Assembly (NCBI RefSeq): GCF_000803645.1
Contig: NZ_CP009122.1
Span: forward strand, 1-64,000
DNA: 64,000 nt
Direction: 5' to 3'
Source of the DNA: Sphingopyxis fribergensis
GTDB taxonomy: Bacteria > Pseudomonadota > Alphaproteobacteria > Sphingomonadales > Sphingomonadaceae
The notes beneath the pieces are model-generated. The model was not told the DNA's origin, searched no databases, and worked only from the letters and a program-made list of their open reading frames with translations. The position numbers and the translations under genes were made by a program. This document shows, piece after piece, positions 9,637-18,072 of the stretch (the first letter of the stretch is position 1; each line of letters starts with the position of its first letter).

Positions 9637-10104
9637 ATGCCCAAACTCGATCTCGACACGATCCCGCAAACCAACATGACGGGCTATCCCGCGCCCTATG
9701 ACGCGCCGGTGCAGGGCCGCTGGTATCGCCGCCTCGCACCCGCCTCAGGCCTCAGCGATTTTGCCGCGAGCCATGTGGTGCTGAAACCCGGCGCCTGGTC
9801 GTCGCAGCGCCACTGGCACGATGGCGAGGACGAGATGCTGGTGATGATTTCGGGCGAGGCGGTGCTGATCGAAGACGATGGCCGCTGGCCGATGCGGCCG
9901 GGCGACATCGCGGTGTGGCCGAAGGGCAGCGCCAACGGCCACCATCTCGTCAACGAATCGGACGCCGACTGCGTCTTCGTCGCGCTGGGCGGCGGCAAGA
10001 AGTACGACACCGGCGGCGGGTATTCGGACATCGACATGCTCTTCACGCCCGACGGTTATTTCCACAAGGATGGCACGCCCTATCCGACGAGCCGCATTCC
10101 CTAA
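9637..10104 (+). CDS. Cupin domain protein
   Basis: Small single-domain cupin of 155 residues. The metal-binding motif 1 is visible as HWHDGEDEMLVMISGE, and motif 2 around PGDIAVWPKGSANGHH gives the last histidines. Related proteins are often annotated as shikimate-type or transcriptional cupins, but no substrate can be assigned. The ATG at 9637 follows ACGAGG at a good distance. It overlaps the convergent secreted protein gene by 4 bases. Confidence 0.85.
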   Translation: MPKLDLDTIPQTNMTGYPAPYDAPVQGRWYRRLAPASGLSDFAASHVVLKPGAWSSQRHWHDGEDEMLVMISGEAVLIEDDGRWPMRPGDIAVWPKGSANGHHLVNESDADCVFVALGGGKKYDTGGGYSDIDMLFTPDGYFHKDGTPYPTSRIP

Positions 10105-10745
10105 AGAATCCGGAAGCTCAGCAGCGTGAACCGGGCGGGTGCGGTCGCATAGACGCCGTGGCCGCGCGCGCTCGGCGATCCGAAGACCAGCCCGATACGG
10201 TCGATATCGGCGAGTGCCGCTTCGATCGCGCCCGGCTTCAACGCGGCGGTTCGACCGAAAACGGAAATCCAGTTCGGGTCGTCGAGCGGAACGCTGATCT
10301 CATGCTCGCCCAGAGCGATTTCGCGAACCGTGGCGGCGGGGGCGTACCAGCGAAAATCTTCGTAGCGGCCCTTCGCGCTCCAATTGTCGCCGCGGCGCTG
10401 GAAATAGAGCGACACGGTGGCGGGAACATGGGGGCTTTCCTGCGGCACGAAGCGCGTGCCGGTCCGGCCGTCGACGCGGTAGCGCACGACGATGCGCGAC
10501 CCGGGTGCGATCGGCCCAGGGCGGAAGGTGACATAATGGACGTGGCCGGCGGCGGCGCTGCCGACGGGAAAGTCGAATTGCCAGCCAGTGCGCGTCGGCT
10601 GCGGGCGCAGTGGCATGCCTTGCGAATAATTCTTGCCGCGGATGATCGGGCCGATCTCCCAGTTCGCGGCATTCTGCCCCGCGGCTGGCGCGGCGCCCGC
10701 GAGCAGCGTGAGGGCGGTCAAGGCGGCGATCACGCGTTTCTGCAT
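10101..10745 (-). CDS. Secreted hypothetical protein
   Basis: Protein of 214 residues with a clear Sec signal peptide (hydrophobic segment ending AAPAAGQ). The mature part is rich in beta-type sequence, with an aromatic-rich core (WEIGPIIRGKNYSQGMPLRP) that might be a jelly-roll carbohydrate-binding-like fold; that is inference. No catalytic motif is recognised. ATG 10745 is preferred over GTG 10751 because AAGGCG lies 7 bases upstream. Confidence 0.7.
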   Translation of the reverse strand: MQKRVIAALTALTLLAGAAPAAGQNAANWEIGPIIRGKNYSQGMPLRPQPTRTGWQFDFPVGSAAAGHVHYVTFRPGPIAPGSRIVVRYRVDGRTGTRFVPQESPHVPATVSLYFQRRGDNWSAKGRYEDFRWYAPAATVREIALGEHEISVPLDDPNWISVFGRTAALKPGAIEAALADIDRIGLVFGSPSARGHGVYATAPARFTLLSFRIL

Positions 10746-10815
10746 TGCCACGCCTTAACCCATTCAGGTGGCTGCGTCGTGAACAAGCGGTTCAGCGCGG
10801 CGACAATCCGCCGGT

Positions 10816-11487
10816 TCACTCGGTGACCGGCCCCTCGAACTTCTCGATGATCCAGTCCTCGGCCTGCGCGCCGCCGATCCATTCCTGCATACATGGGTGG
10901 CTGATCACCGCCTGCGCATAGGCGGCGGCAAAGCGCGGCAGCGGAATCGAGTAGGTGACGAAGCGCGTCACGACGGGTGCGAACATGATGTCCGCCGCCG
11001 ACCAGCTGCCGAACAGATAATCGCCGTCGCCGCCGAAGCGCGCGCGCGCCTCGGCCCAGATCTGGAAGATACGGACGATATCAGCCTGCACTTCGGGCAG
11101 CAGCTCGGCGGGGGGATAGATGCGCCGGATGTTCATGCTGTGGTTGCGGCGAAGCGCGGCAAAGCTCGAGTGCATTTCGGCCGCCATCGACCGCGCCATC
11201 GCTCGCGCCGCCATATCCTCGGGCCAGAAATGCTTGGTGCCGCCGGTCTTTTCGTTGAGATAGTCGATAATCGCCAGGCTGTCCCACACGACGATATCCT
11301 CGCCGTCCCACAGGATCGGCACCTTGCCCCCCGACGGCGCGAATTCGTCGCCCTCGCGGCGGTTCGACCAATCCTCGTCATAGAGGGGTACGGTGACCTC
11401 CTCGAACGGCAGGCCGCTATGTTTGACCGCGAGCCAGCCGCGCAGGCTCCAGCTTGAGTATGCCTTGTTGCCGAGGAAGAGTTTCAT
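10816..11487 (-). CDS. Glutathione S-transferase family protein
   Basis: Protein of 223 residues with an N-terminal thioredoxin-like GST domain (SSWSLRGWLAVKHSGLPFEE, then GKVPILWDGE and the SLAIIDYLNEK helix) and an all-helical C-terminal domain. The serine-rich start of helix 1 could supply the GSH-activating Ser. Substrate unknown. The start ATG 11487 has AAGGAGA upstream. A large palindromic repeat lies directly upstream of it. Confidence 0.9.
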   Translation of the reverse strand: MKLFLGNKAYSSWSLRGWLAVKHSGLPFEEVTVPLYDEDWSNRREGDEFAPSGGKVPILWDGEDIVVWDSLAIIDYLNEKTGGTKHFWPEDMAARAMARSMAAEMHSSFAALRRNHSMNIRRIYPPAELLPEVQADIVRIFQIWAEARARFGGDGDYLFGSWSAADIMFAPVVTRFVTYSIPLPRFAAAYAQAVISHPCMQEWIGGAQAEDWIIEKFEGPVTE

Positions 11488-11502
11488 GGGGTCTCCTTTG
11501 AT

Positions 11503-11725
11503 CCCTCTCCCCTTGCGGGGGCGACGGGCCGTTCGTGCTCCCGGCACGAACTTGGATTGCTGGGGGCAATCCAACCCGTCACCGGTTGCGCAGACTTGGC
11601 AGCTTCCTGCCTAGTCGTAGCTGGGAGAGGGGGTGTCAACGGTTGCGTAAGCACGCACCCCTCTCCAGGTTCCGGTAGCGGACACGTCCGCAACCTTCAC
11701 CATCCTCTCCCGCAAGGGGAGAGGA
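11503..11725. repeat. Composite palindromic repeat (CTCTCCCC...GGGGAGAG family)
   Basis: Outer arms near 11503-11522 and 11704-11725 are reverse complements (CCTCTCCCC / GGGGAGAGG). Inside are further perfect hairpins, GTTCGTGC...GCACGAAC and TTGGATTGC...GCAATCCAA. This nested structure looks like a non-coding mobile palindrome. No ORF is credible inside. Confidence 0.75.
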
Positions 11726-11734
11726 GAAAGTGAC

Positions 11735-12400
11735 TCAAATCTCCACCGCCTCCAGCACCGCGGTGCGCAGTTCGGCGATGCCCATGCCCTTTTCGCTGCT
11801 TGTCACGATCACTTGCGGATGCGCGGCGGGATGCTTGCGGGCTTCGGCTTCGGTCGCGGCGTGCACCGCCTCGAGTTCGGTCGCCTTGATCTTGTCGGCC
11901 TTGGTCAGGACGATGCGATAGCTGACCGCCGCGGTGTCGAGCATTTCGATGAATTCGCGGTCGACGTCCTTGATCCCGTGGCGGCTGTCGATCAGCACCA
12001 GCGTGCGTTTCAGCACCGCGCGGCCACGCAGATAATCGTTGATCAGGTATCGCCATTTCTTGACGACATCCTTCGGCGCCTTGGCAAAACCGTACCCCGG
12101 CATATCGACGAGCCGGAAGATCAGCGGTTCGCCGACGTCGAAATAATTGAGTTCCTGCGTCCGCCCCGGCGTCACCGACGTGCGCGCCAGATTGCCCCGG
12201 TTCGTCAGCGCGTTGAGCAGCGACGATTTGCCGACATTCGACCGCCCGGCAAAGGCAATCTCGGGCATGCTGGGCGCCGGCAGATGTTCGAGCGCCGGCG
12301 CCGATTTCAGGAAATTGATCGGTCCTGAAAACATCTTGCGCGCGCGCTCGGCCCGTTCGGGATCGGCGCCGGGTTCGAGATCGGGATCGATTTCGCTCAC
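11735..12400 (-). CDS. engB: Ribosome biogenesis GTPase EngB/YihA
   Basis: TrmE-Era-like GTPase needed for 50S ribosomal subunit assembly. It has 221 residues. G1 GRSNVGKS is at 52-59, G3 DMPG is at 99-102, and G4 is TKAD. The GTG start at 12400 overlaps the yidC stop as GTGA, which fits the conserved N-terminus ending in ARKMFSG; an ATG at the M of MFSG would cut this off. It is the last gene of the rpmH-rnpA-yidD-yidC-engB cluster. Confidence 0.93.
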   Translation of the reverse strand: MSEIDPDLEPGADPERAERARKMFSGPINFLKSAPALEHLPAPSMPEIAFAGRSNVGKSSLLNALTNRGNLARTSVTPGRTQELNYFDVGEPLIFRLVDMPGYGFAKAPKDVVKKWRYLINDYLRGRAVLKRTLVLIDSRHGIKDVDREFIEMLDTAAVSYRIVLTKADKIKATELEAVHAATEAEARKHPAAHPQVIVTSSEKGMGIAELRTAVLEAVEI

Positions 12401-14142
12401 TTTGCCGGTGCCGCCTTCAGTTGCGGGAATTTGCGGTACATCCACTGCTGCTGCGCGATCGACAGCAAATTGTTGGTGATCCAGTAAAGCAGCAGGCCCG
12501 CGGCGAACGGCGCCATGATGAACATGAACAGCCATGGCATGATCTTGAACACCTGTTGCTGCACGGGATCGGTTGCCTGCGGGTTCAAACGGAACTGCAG
12601 GAACATCGTGATGCCGAGGATCACCGCCAGGATGCCGATCGACAGGATCGACGGCGGGGTGAAGGGCAGCAGGCCGAACAGGTTCAGAATGTGCAGCGGA
12701 TCGGGCGCCGACAGATCCTTGATCCACAGGATGAACGGCTGGTGCCGCATTTCGATCGTCAGCATCAGCACCTTGTACAAGGCATAGAAGATCGGGATCT
12801 GGATCACGATCGGCAGACAGCCGGCAAGCGGGTTGATCTTCTCGTCCTTATAGAGCTTCATCAGCTCCTGCTGCATCTTGGGCTTGTCGTCCTTATGCCG
12901 TTCCTGCAGCGCTTTCATCTTGGGCTGGACGAGGCGCATCTGCGCCATCGATCCGAACTGGCGCTGCGCGATCGGGAACATCAGCGCGCGGATGATCAGG
13001 GTCAGCACCATGATCGCGACGCCGAAATTGCCGACCTGCTTGAACAGCCAGTCGAGCAGCTTGAAGATCGGAACTTCGAAGAATTCGAACCAGCCCCAGT
13101 CGATCGCGTTCGACAGGCGCGTGATGCCCTGATCGTCCTGATAGCGCGAAAGCGTGCTGACTTCCTTGGCGCCCGCAAAGACGCGGCTGGTCGTCGTGAC
13201 CTGCTTGCCCGGCGCAACCTCGACAAGGTCGCGCGCAAAGGCGGCGCGATAGGCGCCGCCCGGCAGCGAATTGAACGCGGCCGACACTTTTTCGCCCTTC
13301 GCCGGGATCACCGCGGCGAGCCAATATTTGTCGGTGAAACCCAGCCAGCCGGCCGAGGTGTAGGCGACGGTGTTGTTCGCGGCCTCTTCGAGTTCGTCAT
13401 AATTGGTGAAGTTCGATTTGCCGTCGAGATAGCCGGTGGGGCCGACGTGGATCGTCCAGCTGTCCTGCTCATGCGGGTCGGTCGGCTTGCCGGTGCGGTC
13501 GATATAGGTGCCGCTGCGTACTGCAACGGGCGCGGTGCCGGTGTTGGCGATCGTCTGCTTCGCGGTGATCAGATAATCGTCGTCGATGCTATATTCGATG
13601 CGGAAGGTCTGGCCGGCGCCGTTCGCCCAGCTCAGCGTAACCGGCGTCGCCGGGGTCAATTTGGTCCCGCTCGCGGTCCACAACGTGGTCGGGCCCGGAA
13701 CGACGATACCCTGCGCCGACCAGCCGATGCTCGCAAAATAGGCGGCCTTGGTGCCGGCGGGCGCGAACAGGCGAACCGGCGGCGAATCCTTCTTGATCGT
13801 CTGGCGATATTTGCTGAGCGTGATGTCGTCGACGCGCGCGCCAACAAGGTTGATCGATCCCTTGATTGCGGGGGTGTCGATCGGAATGCGGTTGCCGTCG
13901 CCAAGCACGGCCTCGATCGGACGGATCGCCTGCGCTGTGGCAGGTGCGGGCACGCCGGGAGCGGGCAGCGCGGCGGGCTGGCCGGGCGTTGCGGCGGGCG
14001 CTGCGCCTTCGGGCCCTGCGACCGTTCGGGTCACATCGGGCTTGTCGGGCGTGGGAAAGAATTTCTCGGAGACGAAATTCCAGCCGATCAGGATGGCCAC
14101 CGACAGTAAAATTGCCGCGATCATGTTACGCTTGTCGTCCAC
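12397..14142 (-). CDS. yidC: Membrane protein insertase YidC
   Basis: YidC/Oxa1/Alb3 insertase that inserts and folds inner-membrane proteins with or without SecYEG. It has 581 residues. There is an N-terminal membrane anchor (MIAAILLSVAILIGWNF), a large periplasmic beta domain (about 60-340) and a C-terminal five-helix insertase core (about 350-560). The conserved segment LPIVIQIPIFYALYKVL is present. Start is GTG. It overlaps engB by 4 bases. Confidence 0.96.
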   Translation of the reverse strand: MDDKRNMIAAILLSVAILIGWNFVSEKFFPTPDKPDVTRTVAGPEGAAPAATPGQPAALPAPGVPAPATAQAIRPIEAVLGDGNRIPIDTPAIKGSINLVGARVDDITLSKYRQTIKKDSPPVRLFAPAGTKAAYFASIGWSAQGIVVPGPTTLWTASGTKLTPATPVTLSWANGAGQTFRIEYSIDDDYLITAKQTIANTGTAPVAVRSGTYIDRTGKPTDPHEQDSWTIHVGPTGYLDGKSNFTNYDELEEAANNTVAYTSAGWLGFTDKYWLAAVIPAKGEKVSAAFNSLPGGAYRAAFARDLVEVAPGKQVTTTSRVFAGAKEVSTLSRYQDDQGITRLSNAIDWGWFEFFEVPIFKLLDWLFKQVGNFGVAIMVLTLIIRALMFPIAQRQFGSMAQMRLVQPKMKALQERHKDDKPKMQQELMKLYKDEKINPLAGCLPIVIQIPIFYALYKVLMLTIEMRHQPFILWIKDLSAPDPLHILNLFGLLPFTPPSILSIGILAVILGITMFLQFRLNPQATDPVQQQVFKIMPWLFMFIMAPFAAGLLLYWITNNLLSIAQQQWMYRKFPQLKAAPAK

Positions 14143-14187
14143 GCTCTTCGGTCTCTCTTCGTCTCTAAAAATGTCGGGGAATGCCGT

Positions 14188-14400
14188 TCAGGGAACGGGG
14201 TCGTGGCCGTGGCCGCCCCAAGGATGGCAGCGCAATAGCCGCTTTGTCGCCAGCCAGCCACCCTTGATCGCACCATGGCGCTGGAGCGCGGTGATGGCAT
14301 AGGCGCTGCACGACGGCGAATAACGGCAGGTGGGCGGAAGGATGCGCGACGGGCCGATCTGCCAGCCGCGCGCGATCAGGATGAGCAGTTTTGCGATCAC
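14188..14400 (-). CDS. yidD: Membrane protein insertion efficiency factor YidD
   Basis: Small membrane-associated protein of 70 residues that assists YidC-dependent insertion. The family core is visible: [13 protein letters not shown], then [13 protein letters not shown] and [14 protein letters not shown]. The GTG start at 14400 gives the standard length; an overlapping 90-residue frame on the same strand is a shadow. It lies between rnpA and yidC, the conserved position. Confidence 0.92.
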   Translation of the reverse strand: MIAKLLILIARGWQIGPSRILPPTCRYSPSCSAYAITALQRHGAIKGGWLATKRLLRCHPWGGHGHDPVP

Positions 14401-14467
14401 GCGAAAAGCCAGGAAAACCGAGTAACTTCACGCGCAACTAACGTTTTGGGCGTGGACTCGAAGCCTT

Positions 14468-14540
14468 CGTCACCCCGGACTTGATCCGGGGTCCAAGCGG
14501 CACCGGTGGTGATGGACCCCGGATCAAGTCCGGGGTGACG
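14468..14540. repeat. Perfect 27-bp inverted repeat (GTCACCCCGGA family)
   Basis: Arms 14468-14494 and 14514-14540 are exact reverse complements. Each arm also contains a short internal palindrome (CCCCGGAcTTGATCCGGGG). It sits in the rnpA-yidD gap. A diverged copy is found at 33206-33299. Confidence 0.85.
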
Positions 14541-14557
14541 ATCGAGGGGGGCGACCC

Positions 14558-14905
14558 TCATTGCGCCAATTTCTTCGCGGCGCGCTTCAGCGCCGAATCG
14601 AGATGCTCGCCGAGTTCGGCAAAGACGATGTCGTTGCCGCCCGGGCGGCCGATCAGCACATGGTCGGCGCCGACGATTCCCGATTCGGGCAAGGCGGCGC
14701 GGCACAGCTCGCGCAGCCGGCGCTTCATCCGGTTGCGGGTGACGGCGTTGCCGACCTTCTTGCTGACGGTATAGCCAATGCCCAGCGCATCGTCGCCGTC
14801 GCCGCGCTGGCGGACGAGCAGGACAAAGCCGGGCATGGGAAAGCGAAGACCGCGGTTCGCGGCCAGAAATTCGCTGCGTTTTGAAAGCGTTCGCACCAGT
14901 TTCAC
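14558..14905 (-). CDS. rnpA: Ribonuclease P protein component
   Basis: Protein subunit of RNase P, which matures tRNA 5' ends with the catalytic RNA. It has about 115 residues. The family signature is clear: GYTVSKKVGNAVTRNRMKRRLREL in two blocks. Start choice is uncertain between GTG 14905 and GTG 14896; neither has a strong ribosome binding site, so coupling to rpmH 20 bases upstream is likely. The open frame continues upstream through rpmH, but that part is a shadow. Confidence 0.9.
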   Translation of the reverse strand: MKLVRTLSKRSEFLAANRGLRFPMPGFVLLVRQRGDGDDALGIGYTVSKKVGNAVTRNRMKRRLRELCRAALPESGIVGADHVLIGRPGGNDIVFAELGEHLDSALKRAAKKLAQ

Positions 14906-14925
14906 TGGCGCAGAAGCGTCAGCGA

Positions 14926-15060
14926 TCAGGCCGACAGCTTCTTGCGGCCCTGGGCGCGGCGGTTGGCGAGAATCTTGCGGCCGCCAACCGTCGCCTTGCG
15001 GGCGCGGAAACCGTGGCGACGGGCGCGTACGAGGTTGCTCGGTTGAAAGGTACGCTTCAT
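14926..15060 (-). CDS. rpmH: 50S ribosomal protein L34
   Basis: Ribosomal protein of 44 residues, [18 protein letters not shown] then the conserved [20 protein letters not shown] tail. The sequence is a full-length match to bacterial L34. Start ATG 15060, stop TGA at 14926. It heads the rpmH-rnpA-yidD-yidC-engB cluster, so the promoter should lie in the 101 bases between it and the upstream membrane protein gene. Confidence 0.97.
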   Translation of the reverse strand: MKRTFQPSNLVRARRHGFRARKATVGGRKILANRRAQGRKKLSA

Positions 15061-15161
15061 CGCGGTTGTCCCTAATTCTCGTCAAAAGCTCTAACAGAAA
15101 AGGGCCGCCAAACGTGGGCGGCCACTGATGGAGGCGCGGATAAGCGAGAGTCGGCGCAAAG

Positions 15162-15512
15162 TCAATCGCCATTGGCGCGGTTTTCCGTTGTCTTGCCGTG
15201 GAAAGCCGCCTTTTTGATCGAGTCCAGCGCCGCGCGCTCGCGTTTCCGCGCTGCGCTCGCGCGCCGCATCACCCGGTCGGTCCACGCGGCGTAGCGCGGA
15301 TGGCGCCATTTGAAGCGGACATAGATACGCTTCGCCCACGCGCTGTTCTGCAGGCACAGCATCAGCCCGAGCGGGAACAGGATGATGAAGCCGGGGCCGG
15401 GCAAGATGCCGACGATCGGCGAGAGCGCCATCATCACGACGCCGAGGATGAACAGCGCGAGGCGGACCTGCGCGGTCGACCGCAATCGCTGATAGAGGCT
15501 GCGTTTCGCCAT
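15162..15512 (-). CDS. PGPGW-type small membrane protein
   Basis: Protein of 116 residues with two close transmembrane helices separated by the turn LPGPGF (about residues 19-60), the pattern of the putative transmembrane PGPGW family; here the last residue is Phe. The C-terminal half is basic and likely cytosolic (RRASAARKRER). Function unknown. It is upstream of rpmH on the same strand. Confidence 0.75.
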   Translation of the reverse strand: MAKRSLYQRLRSTAQVRLALFILGVVMMALSPIVGILPGPGFIILFPLGLMLCLQNSAWAKRIYVRFKWRHPRYAAWTDRVMRRASAARKRERAALDSIKKAAFHGKTTENRANGD

Positions 15513-15576
15513 GCGGGCGATGTGGGGATGCGGCGGCGTGTTGCAAGGGTAAAGCAGCGCCCAAAGCGACGCCGCG

Positions 15577-16368
15577 TCAGTTGAGCGTGACGAAGCGTGC
15601 CATGTCGTCGCGCGTCAGATAGCGGACGTCGTCGAACGGGGTGCTGTTGGTGAGCGCGTAAAAGGCGCGCGCCTTGGCGTCGTTCAGCCCCATTTCGCGG
15701 TAGTAACCGAGATATTCGGCATGGACCGGATCGTTCGCGGGATAGTCGTTCGCCTCGCGGCCATATTCGTCGGCCCAGCTGTGGACGCCGAATTCGGCAT
15801 CGGGTGCGGCGCGGCGGGTGACGCCCGCAAGCCACAGCTCGACCGCGCCCGAACGGATCGAGCCGCCCGCCGGAACCACCGTCTCCATCCCCGCGCGGCG
15901 GATCGCGCGCGCGAGAATCAGATTCGCTTCCTCGTCGAGGCTGCCGGGGCAGTCGGTCATCTCGAGCCGCTTGAGCCCCGGAAAGGCCGCGAGCATCGCG
16001 GCGAACTGGCGCGGCGTCGACGAGGTGACGTCGCCGGCCATGCGGACGGTGGTACCGTCGATCACCGAAAAGGGGCCATATGTTGCTCTGGCACGGCCCA
16101 GTGTCGCGAGCGTAGGGGCGGGGGCATAGCGGCGGGTCGCCGCGAAATCGGCATCCTCGGCGAGCGCCTCATCATCGAGCAGCGCGGCGTCTTCGTCGAT
16201 ATATTCGGCCCCATCGTCGTCGCTTCCGGCGTCGTCATAGGTCCAGGTGATCGTCGTCGTGGTGACCGTCACGACCTGCTGCGCCTGCGCCTGCGCCGGC
16301 GCGAACGCCAGCACCGCCGCGAAAGCGGCGACGATGAGCGTGCGGATGAAGGCCGACGGCGAAACCAT
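15577..16368 (-). CDS. Periplasmic ClpP/crotonase-like protein (COG3904-like)
   Basis: Secreted protein of 263 residues. A Sec signal peptide (AAFAAVLAFAPAQAQAQ) is followed by an acidic linker (about 40-75). The C-terminal domain has the layout of ClpP-fold periplasmic proteins: PGSLDEEANLILARAIR, then VVPAGGSIRSGAVELWLAG, then FGVHSW. By alignment in mind with COG3904, the usual CASAC is replaced by IRSGA, keeping the Ser position, and His of GVHSW could pair with it. Protease activity is inference. Confidence 0.6.
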   Translation of the reverse strand: MVSPSAFIRTLIVAAFAAVLAFAPAQAQAQQVVTVTTTTITWTYDDAGSDDDGAEYIDEDAALLDDEALAEDADFAATRRYAPAPTLATLGRARATYGPFSVIDGTTVRMAGDVTSSTPRQFAAMLAAFPGLKRLEMTDCPGSLDEEANLILARAIRRAGMETVVPAGGSIRSGAVELWLAGVTRRAAPDAEFGVHSWADEYGREANDYPANDPVHAEYLGYYREMGLNDAKARAFYALTNSTPFDDVRYLTRDDMARFVTLN

Positions 16369-16453
16369 GCGTCCGCCTTCGCGCGGGCGCGCCTATCAAA
16401 TGGCGAACAGGCAGCGTCAGCGCCGCGTTAACCCCGATATGGGACGGCCTTCG

Positions 16454-17107
16454 TCAATCGCGGTCGGGGGCACCGAGCGGGAAATAGGGGCGGTACGGCC
16501 GCGCCTCCTCGACGCAACGCGACACCGTCGGGTGCGCGAGCAGCCGCGCGCGATAGGCGCGCAGATTCTCATATGCCTCGGGAATTTGATACACCCAGTC
16601 GGCATAGAAAAGCGACGGCGCCGCGGCACAATCGGCCAGCGTGAATCCATAAGGCGTCGCCCAGCCGCCGCCCGCGAGCTCTTTGTCGAGCCAGGCATAG
16701 ATGATATCGAGCCGCGCATGCGTCTGTTCGACGATGATCGGCAGGTGGTTTTCGGGCCCGCGGAGCGCGTCGTTCACCACCTCCTGCATCCGGTTCATCA
16801 CATGATGGTCGAAGATGCGGTCGAACAGCCGGACTTTCAGCGCCGCGTCGAAATCCAGCGGGATCATCCGCGGTTCGGGCGCCAGATGGTCGAGATACTC
16901 GATGATGATCGATGTTTCGAACCAAGGCACGCCATCGTGGACGAGCAAAGGGAACTGCCCGACCGGCCAATACGCCTTCAACTCGGGCATATGGTCCGGA
17001 AAAGCCGGATCGACCGAGCGATAATCGAATTCGATCCCCTTCTCATAGAGTGCGATCAGCACTTTCCATGTGTAGGACGAAAAGGGGTGGCCATAAAAAA
17101 TCAGCAT
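16454..17107 (-). CDS. Glutathione S-transferase family protein
   Basis: Protein of 217 residues with an N-terminal thioredoxin-like domain (HPFSSYTWKVLIALYEKGIEF, VGQFPLLVHDG, ETSIIIEYLDHL) and an alpha-helical C-terminal domain. The residue after Pro in HPFSSYTW fits a Ser-type catalytic position. The ATG at 17107 overlaps the last base of the upstream membrane protein gene's stop (TGATG on the coding strand), so translation is coupled. Last gene of the TetR-headed cluster. Confidence 0.88.
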   Translation of the reverse strand: MLIFYGHPFSSYTWKVLIALYEKGIEFDYRSVDPAFPDHMPELKAYWPVGQFPLLVHDGVPWFETSIIIEYLDHLAPEPRMIPLDFDAALKVRLFDRIFDHHVMNRMQEVVNDALRGPENHLPIIVEQTHARLDIIYAWLDKELAGGGWATPYGFTLADCAAAPSLFYADWVYQIPEAYENLRAYRARLLAHPTVSRCVEEARPYRPYFPLGAPDRD

Positions 17108-17562
17108 CAATTGCGATCCTTGCGCGTCAGCCAGGCGAGCGGCCAGCCGACGAAGACTATGTGCGGAAAGAGCGCGATCGCGCCCTTGGTGAGGTCGGTC
17201 GGCGGAAAGGGCAATCCGAAGCGCAGCGGCAACACGATCCCGTTCATGATGACATAGAGCAGCAGCCCGTAGAGCGTGCCCGTCAGCCACCACGGCCATT
17301 CGGTCAGCGCGCTCCAGCGCCGCGCGACAAAGAACCACGTCGCGACCATCGCGCCCATGATCGCATAATGCGTCGCCAGCCCCGCGATATCGCCGCCGAT
17401 TCCCCAGCCGCGCGCGGCGTCGCCGAATGGTCCGCTGGCAACGGCATGCAGCATCGAGGAGACGGTGCCCCCTTGCAGCAGACTCGACACCGCCGCATAG
17501 ACGATGTCGAGCGTACCGCAGAGCAGCCATGCAAACAGGACCCGCTTCCCCCGCTGAGCCAT
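17107..17562 (-). CDS. Four-helix membrane protein, unknown
   Basis: Protein of 151 residues with about four predicted transmembrane helices (VLFAWLLCGTLDIVYAAV; ATHYAIMGAMVATWFFVA; WWLTGTLYGLLLYVIMNGIVL; LFPHIVFVGWPLAWL). The pattern DIVYAA...GG...L..VASG...G resembles small uncharacterised membrane proteins of the YagU/DUF1440 kind, but I am not sure. One base separates it from the upstream VOC gene and it overlaps the downstream GST start. Confidence 0.7.
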   Translation of the reverse strand: MAQRGKRVLFAWLLCGTLDIVYAAVSSLLQGGTVSSMLHAVASGPFGDAARGWGIGGDIAGLATHYAIMGAMVATWFFVARRWSALTEWPWWLTGTLYGLLLYVIMNGIVLPLRFGLPFPPTDLTKGAIALFPHIVFVGWPLAWLTRKDRN

Positions 17563-17563
17563 T

Positions 17564-18049
17564 TTACCCTCCCTTGATCGCCGCCTCGATCTTCGCGACG
17601 TCGATTTTCTTCATCGACATCATCGCCTCGAACGCGCGCTTGGCGGCCGCCTTGTCGTCGCTCGTCATCACGTCGGTCAAGACGCGCGGGGTGATCTGCC
17701 ACGAGATGCCCCATTTATCCTTGCACCAGCCGCACATGCTTTCCGCGCCGCCGTTGCCGACGATCGCGTTCCACAGCCGGTCGGTTTCCTCCTGCGTGTC
17801 GGTGTGGACCTGGAAGGAAAAGGCCTCGCTATGCTTGAAGGCGGCGCCGCCGTTGAGCCCGATGCACGGGAAGCCGAGCACGGTGAAGTCGACGGTCAGC
17901 ACAGCGTCTTCCTTGCTGCTCGGATTGTCGGCGGGGGCGCGGTGGACCTTTCCGACCTTGCTGTCGGGGAAGGTCGCGGCATAGAAAGTGGCGGCCTCTT
18001 CGGCGTCGTCATTGTACCAGAGGCACAGCGTTGCGGGCTGCTTGGACAT
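17564..18049 (-). CDS. VOC family protein (PhnB/3-demethylubiquinone methyltransferase-like)
   Basis: Protein of 161 residues of the PhnB-like branch of the vicinal oxygen chelate superfamily (LCLWYNDDAEEAATFYAATF; FTVLGFPCIGLNGG; CGWCKDKWGISWQI). Despite frequent annotation, no methyltransferase motif is present. Two adjacent ATG codons exist; the second (18049) gives better spacing to AGGAGA. Part of the same-strand cluster behind the TetR gene. Confidence 0.85.
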   Translation of the reverse strand: MSKQPATLCLWYNDDAEEAATFYAATFPDSKVGKVHRAPADNPSSKEDAVLTVDFTVLGFPCIGLNGGAAFKHSEAFSFQVHTDTQEETDRLWNAIVGNGGAESMCGWCKDKWGISWQITPRVLTDVMTSDDKAAAKRAFEAMMSMKKIDVAKIEAAIKGG

Positions 18050-18072
18050 CATCTCTCTCCTGGGGTTGAGGG

